From Candidatus Endobugula sertula (GTDB lineage: Bacteria > Pseudomonadota > Gammaproteobacteria > Pseudomonadales > Cellvibrionaceae), in assembly GCA_001723645.1 (NCBI GenBank), contig MDLC01000013.1, positions 1 to 64,000 on the forward strand: 64,000 nucleotides of DNA. Reading direction: 5' to 3'. Numbering within the stretch: the stretch's first letter is position 1; each line of letters starts with the position of its first letter. This document shows positions 46,846-55,977 of this stretch, one piece after another. Made by a program: the position numbers and the translations under genes. The notes under the pieces were generated by a model that saw only the letters and a program-made list of their open reading frames with translations, made no database searches and was not told the DNA's origin.

Positions 46846-48429
46846 TTGCCTACATTGACACAGACTTTACAAGCGATTGCCACTTGTCCTAACTATGCTG
46901 GTATAATCCATACGGTACGAGGTATTGAAAAGGAAAGCCTACGTACGACACCCGAAGGCACTCTTGCTACCAGCATGCACCCTCAGGCTCTGGGCTCAGC
47001 ACTGACTCATCCACACATGACAACGGATTATAGCGAAGCGTTATTAGAGTTTATTACCAGTCCCAATACCGATATTGAGCTGGTGTTAAAGCAGCTCTAT
47101 GAATTACATACCTATACTTATCAACATATTGGGGATGAACAACTTTGGGTTAGCAGCATGCCCTGTATGTTGGGGAAAGAGAACGATATCCCTATTGCAC
47201 AATACGGTTCATCCAATAGTGGTGTTATGAAATCGATTTATAGATTGGGTCTTGGGCATCGCTATGGACGTTCCATGCAAACCATTGCAGGTATCCATTA
47301 TAATTTCTCGGTGCCCGATGAGTTGTGGATGTTTCTGCAATCTCAAGAAAACAGTAACTTATCACTTAAAGACTTTAAAACCCAAGGTTATTTTCGCCTG
47401 ATACGTAATTTTCGCCGCTATTTTTGGCTATTAGTTTATCTTTTTGGCGCTTCACCCAGTGTTTGTAAAAGTTTTATTAAAAACCGTCAACACACTTTAG
47501 TCCCTTTTGGTAATGATACCAGTACCTTATACGCGCCTTTCGGAACCTCTCTTCGTATAGGTGATTTAGGGTATCAAAGCAATGCTCAGCAATCACTCAT
47601 TATGACTTACAATTGTCTCGAAAGTTATATTCAAACTCTATGTTGCGCCATTACTCAAACACATCCCTATTACCGTAATATTGGCACTAAAGACAATACA
47701 GGCCAATATCAACAGCTTAACGATAGCCTGTTGCAAATTGAGAATGAGTTTTACAGTGTTGTTCGACCCAAACGTACTAGCCAAAGTGGTGAACCTGCAT
47801 TATCAGCTCTTGCCAAAAGAGGCGTAGAGTATATTGAGGTGCGCTGCTTGGACCTAAACCCTTACAACCCCGTAGGGATCAATAAGCAACAAATGCAATT
47901 TCTGGATACTTTTCTATTGTATTGCTTGCTCTCTGACAGTCCGGCTTCTGATGAGGTTGAACATCATTATATTCAAGAAAACCAAAAGCGTATGGTATAC
48001 CAAGGGCGTGATCCGAATTTAATGATCTATGATCGGGGTAAAGAACGTTCCATGAGGGAATGGGGACACGACATCATGGTTCATCTGGTGCAGGTGGCCA
48101 ATGTGTTGGACAACGCAATAGATGCTTCAATGTATTCAAACAGCGTAATGACTGAGGCAGAAAAGCTACAAGATGACACATTGACTCCTTCAGCGCGTAT
48201 ACTGATAGATATGGAAGAACAACAGATGAGCTTTTACCATCTTGTTATGAAGCTGTCTCTACAACATAAGCAGTTTTTTCTTGAACAAACGTTGAATAAC
48301 CCCCAAAATTATCGGGATATGGCAAGAAGTTCACTGAAAAAGCAAGAGCAAATAGAGCACAGCGATACCATGAGCTTGGATCATTACCTAACAAACTATT
48401 TCTCCCAATATGCCTGTAAGGCTCGATAA
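46846..48429 (+). CDS. gshA: Glutamate--cysteine ligase
   Basis: First step of glutathione synthesis. 527 residues, the E. coli/Pseudomonas type. Motifs: RGIEKESLRTTPEGTLA near the start, TTDYSEALLEFITSP, AGIHYNFSVPDELW (about 150), and YIEVRCLDLNPYNPVGI (about 330). The start is TTG with AGGA 7 bases upstream. The fliL-like gene converges at its end. GST and glyoxalase genes elsewhere in the window use its product. Confidence 0.96.
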   Translation: MPTLTQTLQAIATCPNYAGIIHTVRGIEKESLRTTPEGTLATSMHPQALGSALTHPHMTTDYSEALLEFITSPNTDIELVLKQLYELHTYTYQHIGDEQLWVSSMPCMLGKENDIPIAQYGSSNSGVMKSIYRLGLGHRYGRSMQTIAGIHYNFSVPDELWMFLQSQENSNLSLKDFKTQGYFRLIRNFRRYFWLLVYLFGASPSVCKSFIKNRQHTLVPFGNDTSTLYAPFGTSLRIGDLGYQSNAQQSLIMTYNCLESYIQTLCCAITQTHPYYRNIGTKDNTGQYQQLNDSLLQIENEFYSVVRPKRTSQSGEPALSALAKRGVEYIEVRCLDLNPYNPVGINKQQMQFLDTFLLYCLLSDSPASDEVEHHYIQENQKRMVYQGRDPNLMIYDRGKERSMREWGHDIMVHLVQVANVLDNAIDASMYSNSVMTEAEKLQDDTLTPSARILIDMEEQQMSFYHLVMKLSLQHKQFFLEQTLNNPQNYRDMARSSLKKQEQIEHSDTMSLDHYLTNYFSQYACKAR

Positions 48430-48449
48430 AGTCGGATAAAGCGCCTGCT

Positions 48450-48893
48450 TTAACGCTGCATCACAAAACTATTAAACAATAGGTTAGTGACACCCTGTTC
48501 ACCGTCCTCTTCCATTAATAGGTTTTGTACGCCTTCAAGCGCTGATACACGGAGTTGTTCCTTACCTTGTTGGGTATCAATATCCTCATCCATCTGGCGA
48601 CTGAATACTTTTACCAAGTAATCGCGAATCAATGGCATATGGTGACGAGTGGCATTGGATGCACTGGTATCCTTTACTCGTAAGGATATTTCCAACTTAA
48701 GGTATTTTAGTTTACCCGGCCCACCGTAGTTCACCACAAAAGCTGGCTTGACAGGTACATATATAGGTCGCTCCAAAACGGCTGGGGCTTTCTCATCTTG
48801 GGCCTCTTCCTCAGGCTTTTCTTCTGCCTCCACCCTTATACCAAAACCAACTAAACAAACAACCGTTAATCCTATGAGTATAATCTTATTCAT
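48450..48893 (-). CDS. FliL-family protein (stand-alone)
   Basis: 147 residues. An N-terminal hydrophobic segment (about 3-22, ending VEAEE, possibly a cleaved signal) is followed by an acidic Pro/Glu/Ala stretch and a FliL-like domain (YVPVKPAFVVNYGGPGKLKYLKLEISLRV, then RHHMPLIRDYLVKVFS). FliL associates with the flagellar motor, but here no flagellar gene is near; homologues beside gshA occur in Pseudomonas and their role is unclear. Confidence 0.82.
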   Translation of the reverse strand: MNKIILIGLTVVCLVGFGIRVEAEEKPEEEAQDEKAPAVLERPIYVPVKPAFVVNYGGPGKLKYLKLEISLRVKDTSASNATRHHMPLIRDYLVKVFSRQMDEDIDTQQGKEQLRVSALEGVQNLLMEEDGEQGVTNLLFNSFVMQR

Positions 48894-49210
48894 TACTACC
48901 CCACTTTTATTAAAACGAGTTCATATATTTCAGTATAGATACTCTTAAATATTTGCCAGCGAGAAACAAAGGGCGTAGTCTTTACTTATTTGACAGGGAT
49001 AAGAATAAGGCTAATTGAGTGGTAATCAGCATGGGGATACAGGGCAACCCTGTCGGTAGTATTTGCGGAGAATGTAAATCTCTTCTATTTTATATACTAT
49101 AAACCATCAGGTGACTAAAGCAGGCCATTAGTGACTGCGATTATTAACATCAATAGGCATAACAACACATAGCAAGTAGAGTTAACTAGTTCTAATACAG
49201 GAGTCTAACC
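48894..49210. other. Intergenic region between the fliL-like gene and rsd
   Basis: 317 bases with no gene. TTGACA at about 48990 followed after 16 bases by TAATTG is a possible rsd promoter with a poor -10. No structured element stands out. Confidence 0.3.
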
Positions 49211-49678
49211 ATGTTAGAAAATTGCCGATCTGCCAAAGAACGCTGGGGTGGAGTCAATAACATTATTGATCGTTGGCTACATGAGAGACAACAACTATTG
49301 GTAGAGTATTGTAATCTATCTGCTGTTCAAGTATTCGATGAAGAAAACCCGTTACACCAGGAACAACTTAAGCAACTGTGTCAAATTTTGGTTGACTATG
49401 TTTCTGCAGGTCACTTCGAAGTCTATGAACAATTGATAAAGGAAGGGCGTGACTTTAATGAAAAGCATGCTCTTAAACAGGCAGCAGAACTCTATAAAAT
49501 CATTGATAATACCACCGAATCGCTACTGGATTTTAATGACAAGTATCAGGAAACGGATGACTTAGCTGATTTAGCGATAGACTTGTCAATTATTGGACAG
49601 CAGCTGGAAACACAGTTTACTGCCGAAGACCAGATGATCGAAGTTTTACATACTTGTCATAAAGAGCTGGTTGCCTGA
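49211..49678 (+). CDS. rsd: Anti-sigma-70 factor Rsd/AlgQ
   Basis: 155 residues, all helical. Family features: NNIIDRWLHERQQLLVEYCNL and LCQILVDYVSAGHFEVYEQL. Rsd binds the main sigma factor in stationary phase; the Pseudomonas form AlgQ also affects alginate and siderophore genes. The next gene starts 68 bases after its stop. An FKBP gene is close by, as in Pseudomonas. Confidence 0.92.
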   Translation: MLENCRSAKERWGGVNNIIDRWLHERQQLLVEYCNLSAVQVFDEENPLHQEQLKQLCQILVDYVSAGHFEVYEQLIKEGRDFNEKHALKQAAELYKIIDNTTESLLDFNDKYQETDDLADLAIDLSIIGQQLETQFTAEDQMIEVLHTCHKELVA

Positions 49679-49745
49679 ACTTCTCCCTTATCGTGCCTCT
49701 CATTATCGACTATTCTTAAATGTAGTCACACAAAGAGAGGCAACA

Positions 49746-50756
49746 GTGAATACCCTATCAACACTCCAACCCCTATTTGACTTAAAACATTGGTGCTATG
49801 CAGGTTTGATACTATTGGCGGCTTGTCGCCCACAATACTCCCCCCTGTCGTCTATCGAGGTCGCCCGTAACGGTATCAATGGTGGTGCTCTATCAAGAGA
49901 TGGACAATACTCTGTAGTGGGGTCGGTATTTCATGGTGGCAGTTTATGGCGTAATAGTGATGCAGAACGACTATACAATTGGAATCACAGCAAAGACAGC
50001 ACTGATGATCGCATTATTATCTCCGCCGATATCAATGCTACCAATCAACGGGCTCTGACAGCCGACGCAGCTACCCTGGTGTTATGGGATGTGAGTACCG
50101 GAGCGGCAACCCGTTTCTGGACCTCACCTGCGGAAGTACTCGATAGTAAACTGGATATCGAAGGCCGTTATGCCTTACTAGGTTTGGCCGATCACTCCGC
50201 CGTTATCTTTGATGCCATTCAGGGAGGGATTACGCGCAAATTTTCTCATAAAGGTAGAGTGCGTAGTGTTGACCTGAGCGATGACAATCTGATTGCCATT
50301 ACAGGATCAGAAGACCATTCTGCGATTATCTGGCAAGTGAGTAACAGCAAGCCTCTATTCACGATACAACACAAGGAAGACGTTCAGTTTGTCAAACTTA
50401 GCTACGATGGTCGCTATGCCGTGACGGCTGCACAGTTTGATCGTGCAGAACTATGGGGTGTAGAAAAACAACGATCCATTGCCCAACTCCCATTAAAAAA
50501 AGAGCGATTAAAACGTGGTTTGTATATTACCTCAGCCAGATTCAGTGATGATAGCAAACAATTACTGATCGGCTACCCTAACCGCACGATAGAACTCAGA
50601 ACAACACAGTCACTCAAGCTACTCAAGACCTGGACTCTGCCCAAACGCAAACACTGGCAACCGACTAATGCTGCGGTCATTGATGTCGCATTTGATCAGC
50701 AGGATAAACAATATCGGGCCATGTCTTCGGATGGGTTTGTACATTTATTGCAATAA
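49746..50756 (+). CDS. WD40-repeat lipoprotein
   Basis: 336 residues. N-terminal signal with lipobox LAAC (about residue 26), then a beta-propeller of WD40-like blades (e.g. ATLVLWDVSTGAATRFW, DHSAIIWQVSNSKPLF, FVKLSYDGRYAVTAAQFDRAELWG). Start is GTG at 49746 with AGAGG 5 bases upstream, preferred over a TTG that overlaps rsd. Anchored in the envelope, it would be a protein-interaction platform; the partner is unknown. Confidence 0.8.
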   Translation: MNTLSTLQPLFDLKHWCYAGLILLAACRPQYSPLSSIEVARNGINGGALSRDGQYSVVGSVFHGGSLWRNSDAERLYNWNHSKDSTDDRIIISADINATNQRALTADAATLVLWDVSTGAATRFWTSPAEVLDSKLDIEGRYALLGLADHSAVIFDAIQGGITRKFSHKGRVRSVDLSDDNLIAITGSEDHSAIIWQVSNSKPLFTIQHKEDVQFVKLSYDGRYAVTAAQFDRAELWGVEKQRSIAQLPLKKERLKRGLYITSARFSDDSKQLLIGYPNRTIELRTTQSLKLLKTWTLPKRKHWQPTNAAVIDVAFDQQDKQYRAMSSDGFVHLLQ

Positions 50757-50770
50757 CGATCACCAAGCTC

Positions 50771-50813
50771 AGGTTCTTCATTGCCTTTATACTAAGGGCA
50801 ATCAGAAGAACCT
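50771..50813. terminator. Bidirectional terminator between the WD40 lipoprotein and FKBP genes
   Basis: A 9-bp outer stem (AGGTTCTTC with GAAGAACCT) and a 5-bp inner stem (TTGCC with GGCAA) enclose an 11-base loop, with a small internal bulge. It lies between two convergent genes. A U-rich tail is present only weakly (CTCTTATTG). Confidence 0.65.
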
Positions 50814-50829
50814 CTCTTATTGTAAAAAC

Positions 50830-51636
50830 TTACTCTGCTGTAGTGTCTGTTGGCTCTGCATTTGCCGATGGAGTTGATGTCTTTGCTCTTGTAATTTCTA
50901 ACAATTCCACTTCAAATAACAGTGTGGCATTAGGGCCAATGTTTGCGCCCGTTCCATTGGCGCCATACGCTAGATCAGAAGGAATGGCCAATTCAAATTT
51001 GTCTCCCACATTCATTAGCTGCAATGCTTCTACCCAACCTGGAATAACACCGTTTACAGGAAATGATACGGGTTTTCCAAGCTCATAAGAGCTATCAAAG
51101 ACAGTTCCGTCAATTAGTGTACCCTTGTAATGGACAGTAACGGTATCTTCAGCCGTAGGTTGCTCGCCATCACCTGCGATCACTTCCTTATACTGTAAAC
51201 CGCTCGATGTGGTTACCACATCCTTTTTAGCGCCATTCTTAGTCAGATAAGCAGCCCCTTCGGCTTTATTTTTTTCGGAAATGGCGGCTCTTTCAGTTTG
51301 TTGCTTTGATTGAACGCGAGCCTGTAACTGGGTAATGGTCTTACGACTCTCTTCTTCCGATAAACGAGGTTTTTTATCAGCTTTAATATCCTCAATAGCC
51401 AATGACAGCGCATCGACATCCGTATTAATACCGTCACGCTTAAATTGGGTGGCTATATTAATACCCGCAATATAACTAATACGTTGATCAATTGTTTCCA
51501 GTACTGGTGCTTCGTCAGTTGATGCAGTGCCAGGGGTTTCTTCAAGCGCAGCTTCAGATTTTTCAGCTTTTTCGCCACCGCACGCGACTAATACCAATGT
51601 CGTGGTCACTAGCACCACCAGAGTCGTTAATTTCAT
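50830..51636 (-). CDS. FKBP-type peptidyl-prolyl isomerase lipoprotein
   Basis: 268 residues. Lipobox LVAC at about residue 19, a Glu/Ala-rich linker, an FkpA-type N-terminal dimerisation helix domain (about 45-135, ISYIAGINIATQFKRDGI), and the FKBP domain (about 150-245: VTVHYKGTLIDGTVFDSS, GVIPGWVEAL, YGANG). It helps fold envelope proteins. In Pseudomonas an fklB-like gene lies next to algQ as well. Confidence 0.9.
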   Translation of the reverse strand: MKLTTLVVLVTTTLVLVACGGEKAEKSEAALEETPGTASTDEAPVLETIDQRISYIAGINIATQFKRDGINTDVDALSLAIEDIKADKKPRLSEEESRKTITQLQARVQSKQQTERAAISEKNKAEGAAYLTKNGAKKDVVTTSSGLQYKEVIAGDGEQPTAEDTVTVHYKGTLIDGTVFDSSYELGKPVSFPVNGVIPGWVEALQLMNVGDKFELAIPSDLAYGANGTGANIGPNATLLFEVELLEITRAKTSTPSANAEPTDTTAE

Positions 51637-52036
51637 GATTTTTCCTTTATATATACAAATACTTTTTATGCTTATTCAATAAGCTTGGGGAAACCTGCAA
51701 CCGCAGGTATAGGCACGGGTAAGATAACATCATTTAACCGTGAATCATACCCAAATCCACAGGGAATTAATCCGTAATTTACCCTAGAACATCAAGAGTA
51801 TCATCATGATAGACGACGTTATTTAGAGCGGTAACAGAAACTGTGCGTATTTCAATACATCATCTATGGGGAAACGGTGAACGTCAATGCAATACCAGTC
51901 TATAGTATGTGAATGTGGTTTTTCTTGTTTTGCTATTGTGGCGATAGGAGAAAGATACTGAATAGGCTCTAAGATTATTTTAAAACCATTATACTCAAAG
52001 ACTCTTTTTCTTAAAGTATAGAGGAATGACAAAAAA
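51637..52036. other. Divergent intergenic region with a doubtful small ORF
   Basis: Apart from promoters for the flanking genes, this 400-base stretch holds a 69-codon minus-strand frame (51823-52032) that would start with TTG. Its sequence looks weakly protein-like but has no ribosome site and no recognised family, so I do not call it a gene. Confidence 0.3.
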
Positions 52037-52576
52037 ATGCACTATCAAATGGTGATTGATTTTTGGTTTAATGAATTAACCCCCGCTGATTGGTGGGGAA
52101 AAAGTGATGAGCTTGATAACACTATCAATGCACGTTTTGGTCATATTCATACTGCAGCTACAGCTTTGGAACTCTACGCATGGAGGGCAGAACCTTATGG
52201 TCGTCTCGCTGAAATTATTGTGCTTGATCAGTTTTCACGCAATATTTTCCGTAACCAAGCCCAAGCTTTTGCCTACGATGGTATCGCCTTAGCTCTTGCT
52301 CAGGAGGCGGTTAATCTACAGGTAGATCAACATTTAAAAAATGCGGAGAAAAGCTTCCTCTATATGCCTTATATGCATAGTGAGTCACTACTCGTCCACG
52401 ATCAGGCTATTATCTTATTTAGCCAACCAGGATTAGAAAATAATCTCGATTTTGAACACAAACACCGCGATATTATCGCACGCTTTCAACGTTACCCACA
52501 CCGTAATCAACCACTGGGGCGAGAATCTACAGAAGAAGAAAAAGTTTTTTTGTTAACCAACAATTCATCTTTCTAA
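52037..52576 (+). CDS. DUF924 family protein
   Basis: 179 residues, alpha-helical (TPR-like). Conserved segments of DUF924 are present: VIDFWFNELTPADWWGKS, LAEIIVLDQFSRNIFR, and FLYMPYMHSES. The function is unknown. GAGGA lies 11 bases before the ATG. It is separate from the neighbouring PilZ gene by 50 bases. Confidence 0.88.
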   Translation: MHYQMVIDFWFNELTPADWWGKSDELDNTINARFGHIHTAATALELYAWRAEPYGRLAEIIVLDQFSRNIFRNQAQAFAYDGIALALAQEAVNLQVDQHLKNAEKSFLYMPYMHSESLLVHDQAIILFSQPGLENNLDFEHKHRDIIARFQRYPHRNQPLGRESTEEEKVFLLTNNSSF

Positions 52577-52626
52577 ATAATGGATACATGCTATGCTTAT
52601 AGCAAGTAACAAGCAATGGCAAGACT

Positions 52627-53061
52627 ATGACAATTGTTGATCGCCAATACATCCGTCATCCCTCAGAAATCCCTCTGGAGTATCGCATAACAGAAACGCC
52701 GCCTTACTGTAGTATGGATTACATTAATAATGCCAGTGGAGGTGGTTTACGCTTCCACTCAAACAGCTATATTGCACCTGATAAATGGGTGCATCTCTAT
52801 ATTCCCTGTAATGATAACTATTTTGAAACCGATGCCCAAGTACGCTGGTGTGAAATTATCGAGAGTGAAAAAAATTATGATGTGGGCGTAAGTTTTTGCA
52901 ACTCTAATAAGGCCTTCTCAGCAAGAATGGTAGAACAGATTTGCTACATAGAAGAATACCGGCAGAAGATTAAGAAGAAAGAAGGCAGAGAGCTTAGCAG
53001 TGATCAAGCAGCCGCAGAGTGGATTGACAAATACGCGGGTGATTTTCCAGAAAATTCTTAG
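52627..53061 (+). CDS. PilZ domain protein (possible c-di-GMP receptor)
   Basis: 144 residues. The c-di-GMP-binding motifs are visible: basic RQYIRHP near the start (RxxxR) and NASGGGLRF (N/DxSxxG) at about residue 36. A beta-barrel follows (DKWVHLYIP, DAQVRWCEI, YDVGVSF) and then a helical tail. It might link c-di-GMP to surface functions; the pilT/pilU genes are several kb away. Confidence 0.82.
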   Translation: MTIVDRQYIRHPSEIPLEYRITETPPYCSMDYINNASGGGLRFHSNSYIAPDKWVHLYIPCNDNYFETDAQVRWCEIIESEKNYDVGVSFCNSNKAFSARMVEQICYIEEYRQKIKKKEGRELSSDQAAAEWIDKYAGDFPENS

Positions 53062-53081
53062 CAAGAGGTCTGCTAAAGTCC

Positions 53082-54071
53082 ATGCATAGCAAGTCCTCTC
53101 CTCCCTTATTTTATACGTCTATCACTCAATTTAAACAACTCATACCTAACCATCCTGATGAGACTTTTGACAGAGAGTTCACCCCTTTGCTCAATAATTA
53201 TCTCTCTCATTATTCTATTCATTTCGTTTAACAGTCGTTTGCCAGCACTTACCATATCTGGCAAAGCAATATCAGCCACTACCAGATTATTCATCATTGC
53301 TGGAAACCTACACATTCTCAAGGCACAGTTATTCTTAGTCATGGTTATTTCGATCATACAGGGCTTAATGGACGACTTATACAATGGGCTTTGAAAAAAA
53401 ACTACACGGTTGTCAGTTTTGATCTTCCCGGTCATGGACTCAGTAGTGACACTCCAGCAGCAATCAACAGTTTCAACGAATATACTCTCGTATTTAAAAA
53501 AACAATGGATTATGTTGTTCAACATCAGCAACATTCATCTCCTATCTATGCCATAGGTCAGAGTATGGGATGTGCTACCATTGCCAATTACCTATTACAG
53601 GCTCCCAGTCAACTACCCGACAAAATTATATTCTTGGCCCCTTTGGTTCGCAGTTTGGGTTGGCCCAGTATGCGATGGTTGTACTTTTTACTCCGACCTT
53701 GTATTCACTCCGTACCACGCAAATTCCATATTTCAAGCCATGACCATAACTTCAATCATTTTTTGGAAAAAGGTGACCCCCTACAAGCCCGACGCATCCC
53801 CTTAAACTGGCTAGGAGCGATGGAGCAGTGGTATCAAAAAGTTGACAAATATTCTGATACTAATACTTACCCATTATCTATTATCCAAGGTAATGACGAC
53901 CTAACCGTTGATTGGCGTTATAACCTCTCCGCTCTTCAACGATGTTTTCCCAACAGTACAACAAAAATAATACCAGGGGCGAAACATCGACTCATTAATG
54001 AAGCTGAAGACTATTGGCGAGCCGTTGAATGGGTACTGAGTCAGTTATTAGGGGATGTCATTGGCCACTAA
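53082..54071 (+). pseudogene. Alpha/beta hydrolase interrupted by an in-frame TAA
   Basis: From the ATG at 53082 the frame is open for 49 codons, meets TAA at 53229-53231, then is open again, in the same frame, for 279 codons to 54071. The joined protein reads as one hydrolase of about 329 residues: the oxyanion segment TVILSHGYFDHTG lies after the stop and is followed by FDLPGHGLSS, the nucleophile elbow GQSMGCA, and the late His in GAKHRLI. The only usual start after the stop is a TTG at 53391, which would omit the HG motif. A single-base change (for example CAA to TAA) would explain it. Confidence 0.8.
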
Positions 54072-54394
54072 AGTCTTTACGTTTTAGTTAATCAGCCCTA
54101 ACATGGTTTTGAAGTGTAGTGCTATGGTCTTTTTTTTGAGCCGTTTTTTTTCTAAAATTAAGGGCGCGCTTGTATATTCCCATTTTTTTAAAAACACATT
54201 CTATGAGTCGGAGGAAAACCCTGCCGATAAAGGCACAATACGCCTATTACTGTAGGTTTACAATATCAATAAACGTGTTATCTTAGCGTTTGTTATATGG
54301 CTTTTTAATAACAAAAGTTATGCAAAATAGAAGGGATTATCTTATTAACAGAGTGCTTTGACGGTCACCATATTCAATAAGGCTATCACGAGTA
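54072..54394 (+). other. Upstream region of the dmm genes
   Basis: 323 bases, very A+T-rich, with several T runs (near 54130 and 54146) that could end transcription from the hydrolase. No gene seen. The promoter of the dmm operon should be here, but no clear boxes were chosen. Confidence 0.3.
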
Positions 54395-55003
54395 ATGTCT
54401 ACATTTGAATTTCCAGAATCCATAAAAAGCCGTCCAACCTATGGCACTTTAGAACCAAGGCGTGGTACTCATCATCTGTTTGTCGCTGACGCAGAAGGTG
54501 CAGAGGCTATAATAGCCATTGGCCAAAATCATTCAGACATGATGTTAAAGACGCACATCATTTATATTCCTAAAAGTACGGGTGATACCTATATTGACAA
54601 ACTGAAAGCACTGTCAGCAAAGCAGCTTTATATCAAGCCAGGTTTTAAAGAGGCTTTGTCGCACCTACGTCAATGTCTTACTCGGGCACATATGGGGATT
54701 CAAATATATTTGACGGGAACAGAAAATATTATGGGACAAGCCATGGCTGAAGCAATCAGTGCAGGCATGCCTCATACAGCGATCCAGACAGAACATCGTG
54801 GCTCAGTCGCGCGCAGAATGCAATGTGTTCATTGTAAAGGCATTACCGAAAATGTTATTACCAACCCATTTGTTTGCTCCCATTGCCATCTGAATTTGTT
54901 GGTGCGTGATCATTATTCGCGTCGTTTGGCTGCTTTCCAAGGAGTCTGTATTGATGCTGAAGACCCTGGCAACATTCCAACGCCAGTGGAATTATATCAA
55001 TGA
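54395..55003 (+). CDS. dmmA: Dimethylamine monooxygenase subunit DmmA family protein
   Basis: 202 residues. An N-terminal domain (SRPTYGTLEPRRGTHHLFVA) is followed by a flavodoxin- or ferredoxin-reductase-like middle part and a C-terminal zinc ribbon (MQCVHCKGI and FVCSHCHLNLL) and the segment VRDHYSRRLAAFQGVC, which I recall as typical of DmmA-family proteins. It is encoded with a VanB-type reductase and a DUF3445 protein, the expected partners for oxidative demethylation of dimethylamine. Its exact role in the complex is not settled. Its stop overlaps the reductase start (ATGA). Confidence 0.7.
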   Translation: MSTFEFPESIKSRPTYGTLEPRRGTHHLFVADAEGAEAIIAIGQNHSDMMLKTHIIYIPKSTGDTYIDKLKALSAKQLYIKPGFKEALSHLRQCLTRAHMGIQIYLTGTENIMGQAMAEAISAGMPHTAIQTEHRGSVARRMQCVHCKGITENVITNPFVCSHCHLNLLVRDHYSRRLAAFQGVCIDAEDPGNIPTPVELYQ

Positions 55004-55965
55004 GTATTGGTGCAGAAACAATAGCTGTTACCGTGACCGATATTGTAACAGTGAATGAATTAGTGACTCGTTTTAAGTTTAAACGTACCGATGGCAAACT
55101 GCTGCCAGCTTTCTCTGGAGGTGCACATATCGTTGTTGAAATGCAGCATGGTGATCAACAAAGACGTAATCCCTACTCACTGATGTCCAGCCCTTTTGAT
55201 CTTTCATACTATAGTATTTCTATTCGTCGTGATGATAAAGGTCGAGGTGGTTCTTTGTTTATGCATCAAGAAGTTGGGATAGGTGATGAAATGACTATCA
55301 GTTATCCTGTAAATGTATTTTCTTTGGACATGCGCGCCAAGAAATACCTGATGATTGCTGGCGGTATTGGTATCACACCATTTTTGGCACAGATACCTCA
55401 AATTAGTTGTCTACATGGTCACTTCGAACTGCATTATTCTGTACGTTCATCGGCATTGGGTAGCTATGTTGGTTACTTAACAGCACAGTACCCAAATAAC
55501 GTTCACACCTACTATAGTGACCACAAACAGTACCTTGACCTGGATAAACTTTTAACAAAACAACCTCTAGGCACACACCTCTATATTTGTGGCCCCAAAG
55601 GCATGATTGAATGGGTATGTAAGACAGCAGCGAAATATGGCTGGCCTAGAGAGACCGTACACTATGAAGAGTTTCTAACTCCCAGGTCAGGAAAACCCTT
55701 CCAGGTGACATTAGCCGTATCCAATAAAACCATTGAGGTTAGCGCAAACCAAAGCCTGTTGGAAGCCATGGAAAGCGCTGGAGTTGAAGCGCCTTATCTA
55801 TGTCGTGGTGGTGTCTGTGGTCAGTGTGAAACCGACGTCTGCAGTTCCGAGGGGCACTTTATCCATAATGACCATTGGCTGAACGACGAACAACGAGCGA
55901 GCGGTAAGAAAATGATGCCTTGCGTATCACGCTTCGAGGGAAAATCCCTCGTTATTGACCGTTAG
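55000..55965 (+). CDS. PDR/VanB-type oxidoreductase (electron donor of the demethylase)
   Basis: 321 residues. A ferredoxin-reductase flavin domain (RNPYSLMSSPF), an NAD-binding domain (AGGIGITPFLAQI, YICGPKGMIEWV) and a C-terminal plant-type 2Fe-2S domain with the Cys pattern CRGGVCGQCETDV plus a distant Cys. It would pass electrons from NAD(P)H to the DUF3445 subunit. The start is coupled to dmmA by ATGA. The next gene follows after 12 bases with its own AAGGAG. Confidence 0.85.
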   Translation: MSIGAETIAVTVTDIVTVNELVTRFKFKRTDGKLLPAFSGGAHIVVEMQHGDQQRRNPYSLMSSPFDLSYYSISIRRDDKGRGGSLFMHQEVGIGDEMTISYPVNVFSLDMRAKKYLMIAGGIGITPFLAQIPQISCLHGHFELHYSVRSSALGSYVGYLTAQYPNNVHTYYSDHKQYLDLDKLLTKQPLGTHLYICGPKGMIEWVCKTAAKYGWPRETVHYEEFLTPRSGKPFQVTLAVSNKTIEVSANQSLLEAMESAGVEAPYLCRGGVCGQCETDVCSSEGHFIHNDHWLNDEQRASGKKMMPCVSRFEGKSLVIDR

Positions 55966-55977
55966 AAAGGAGTGATT

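Noticed and set aside
53106-53534. 142-codon ORF on the minus strand across the 5' part of the interrupted hydrolase
   Set aside because: It is antisense to a frame with clear hydrolase motifs, has no recognised family or good ribosome site, and is best explained as a shadow.
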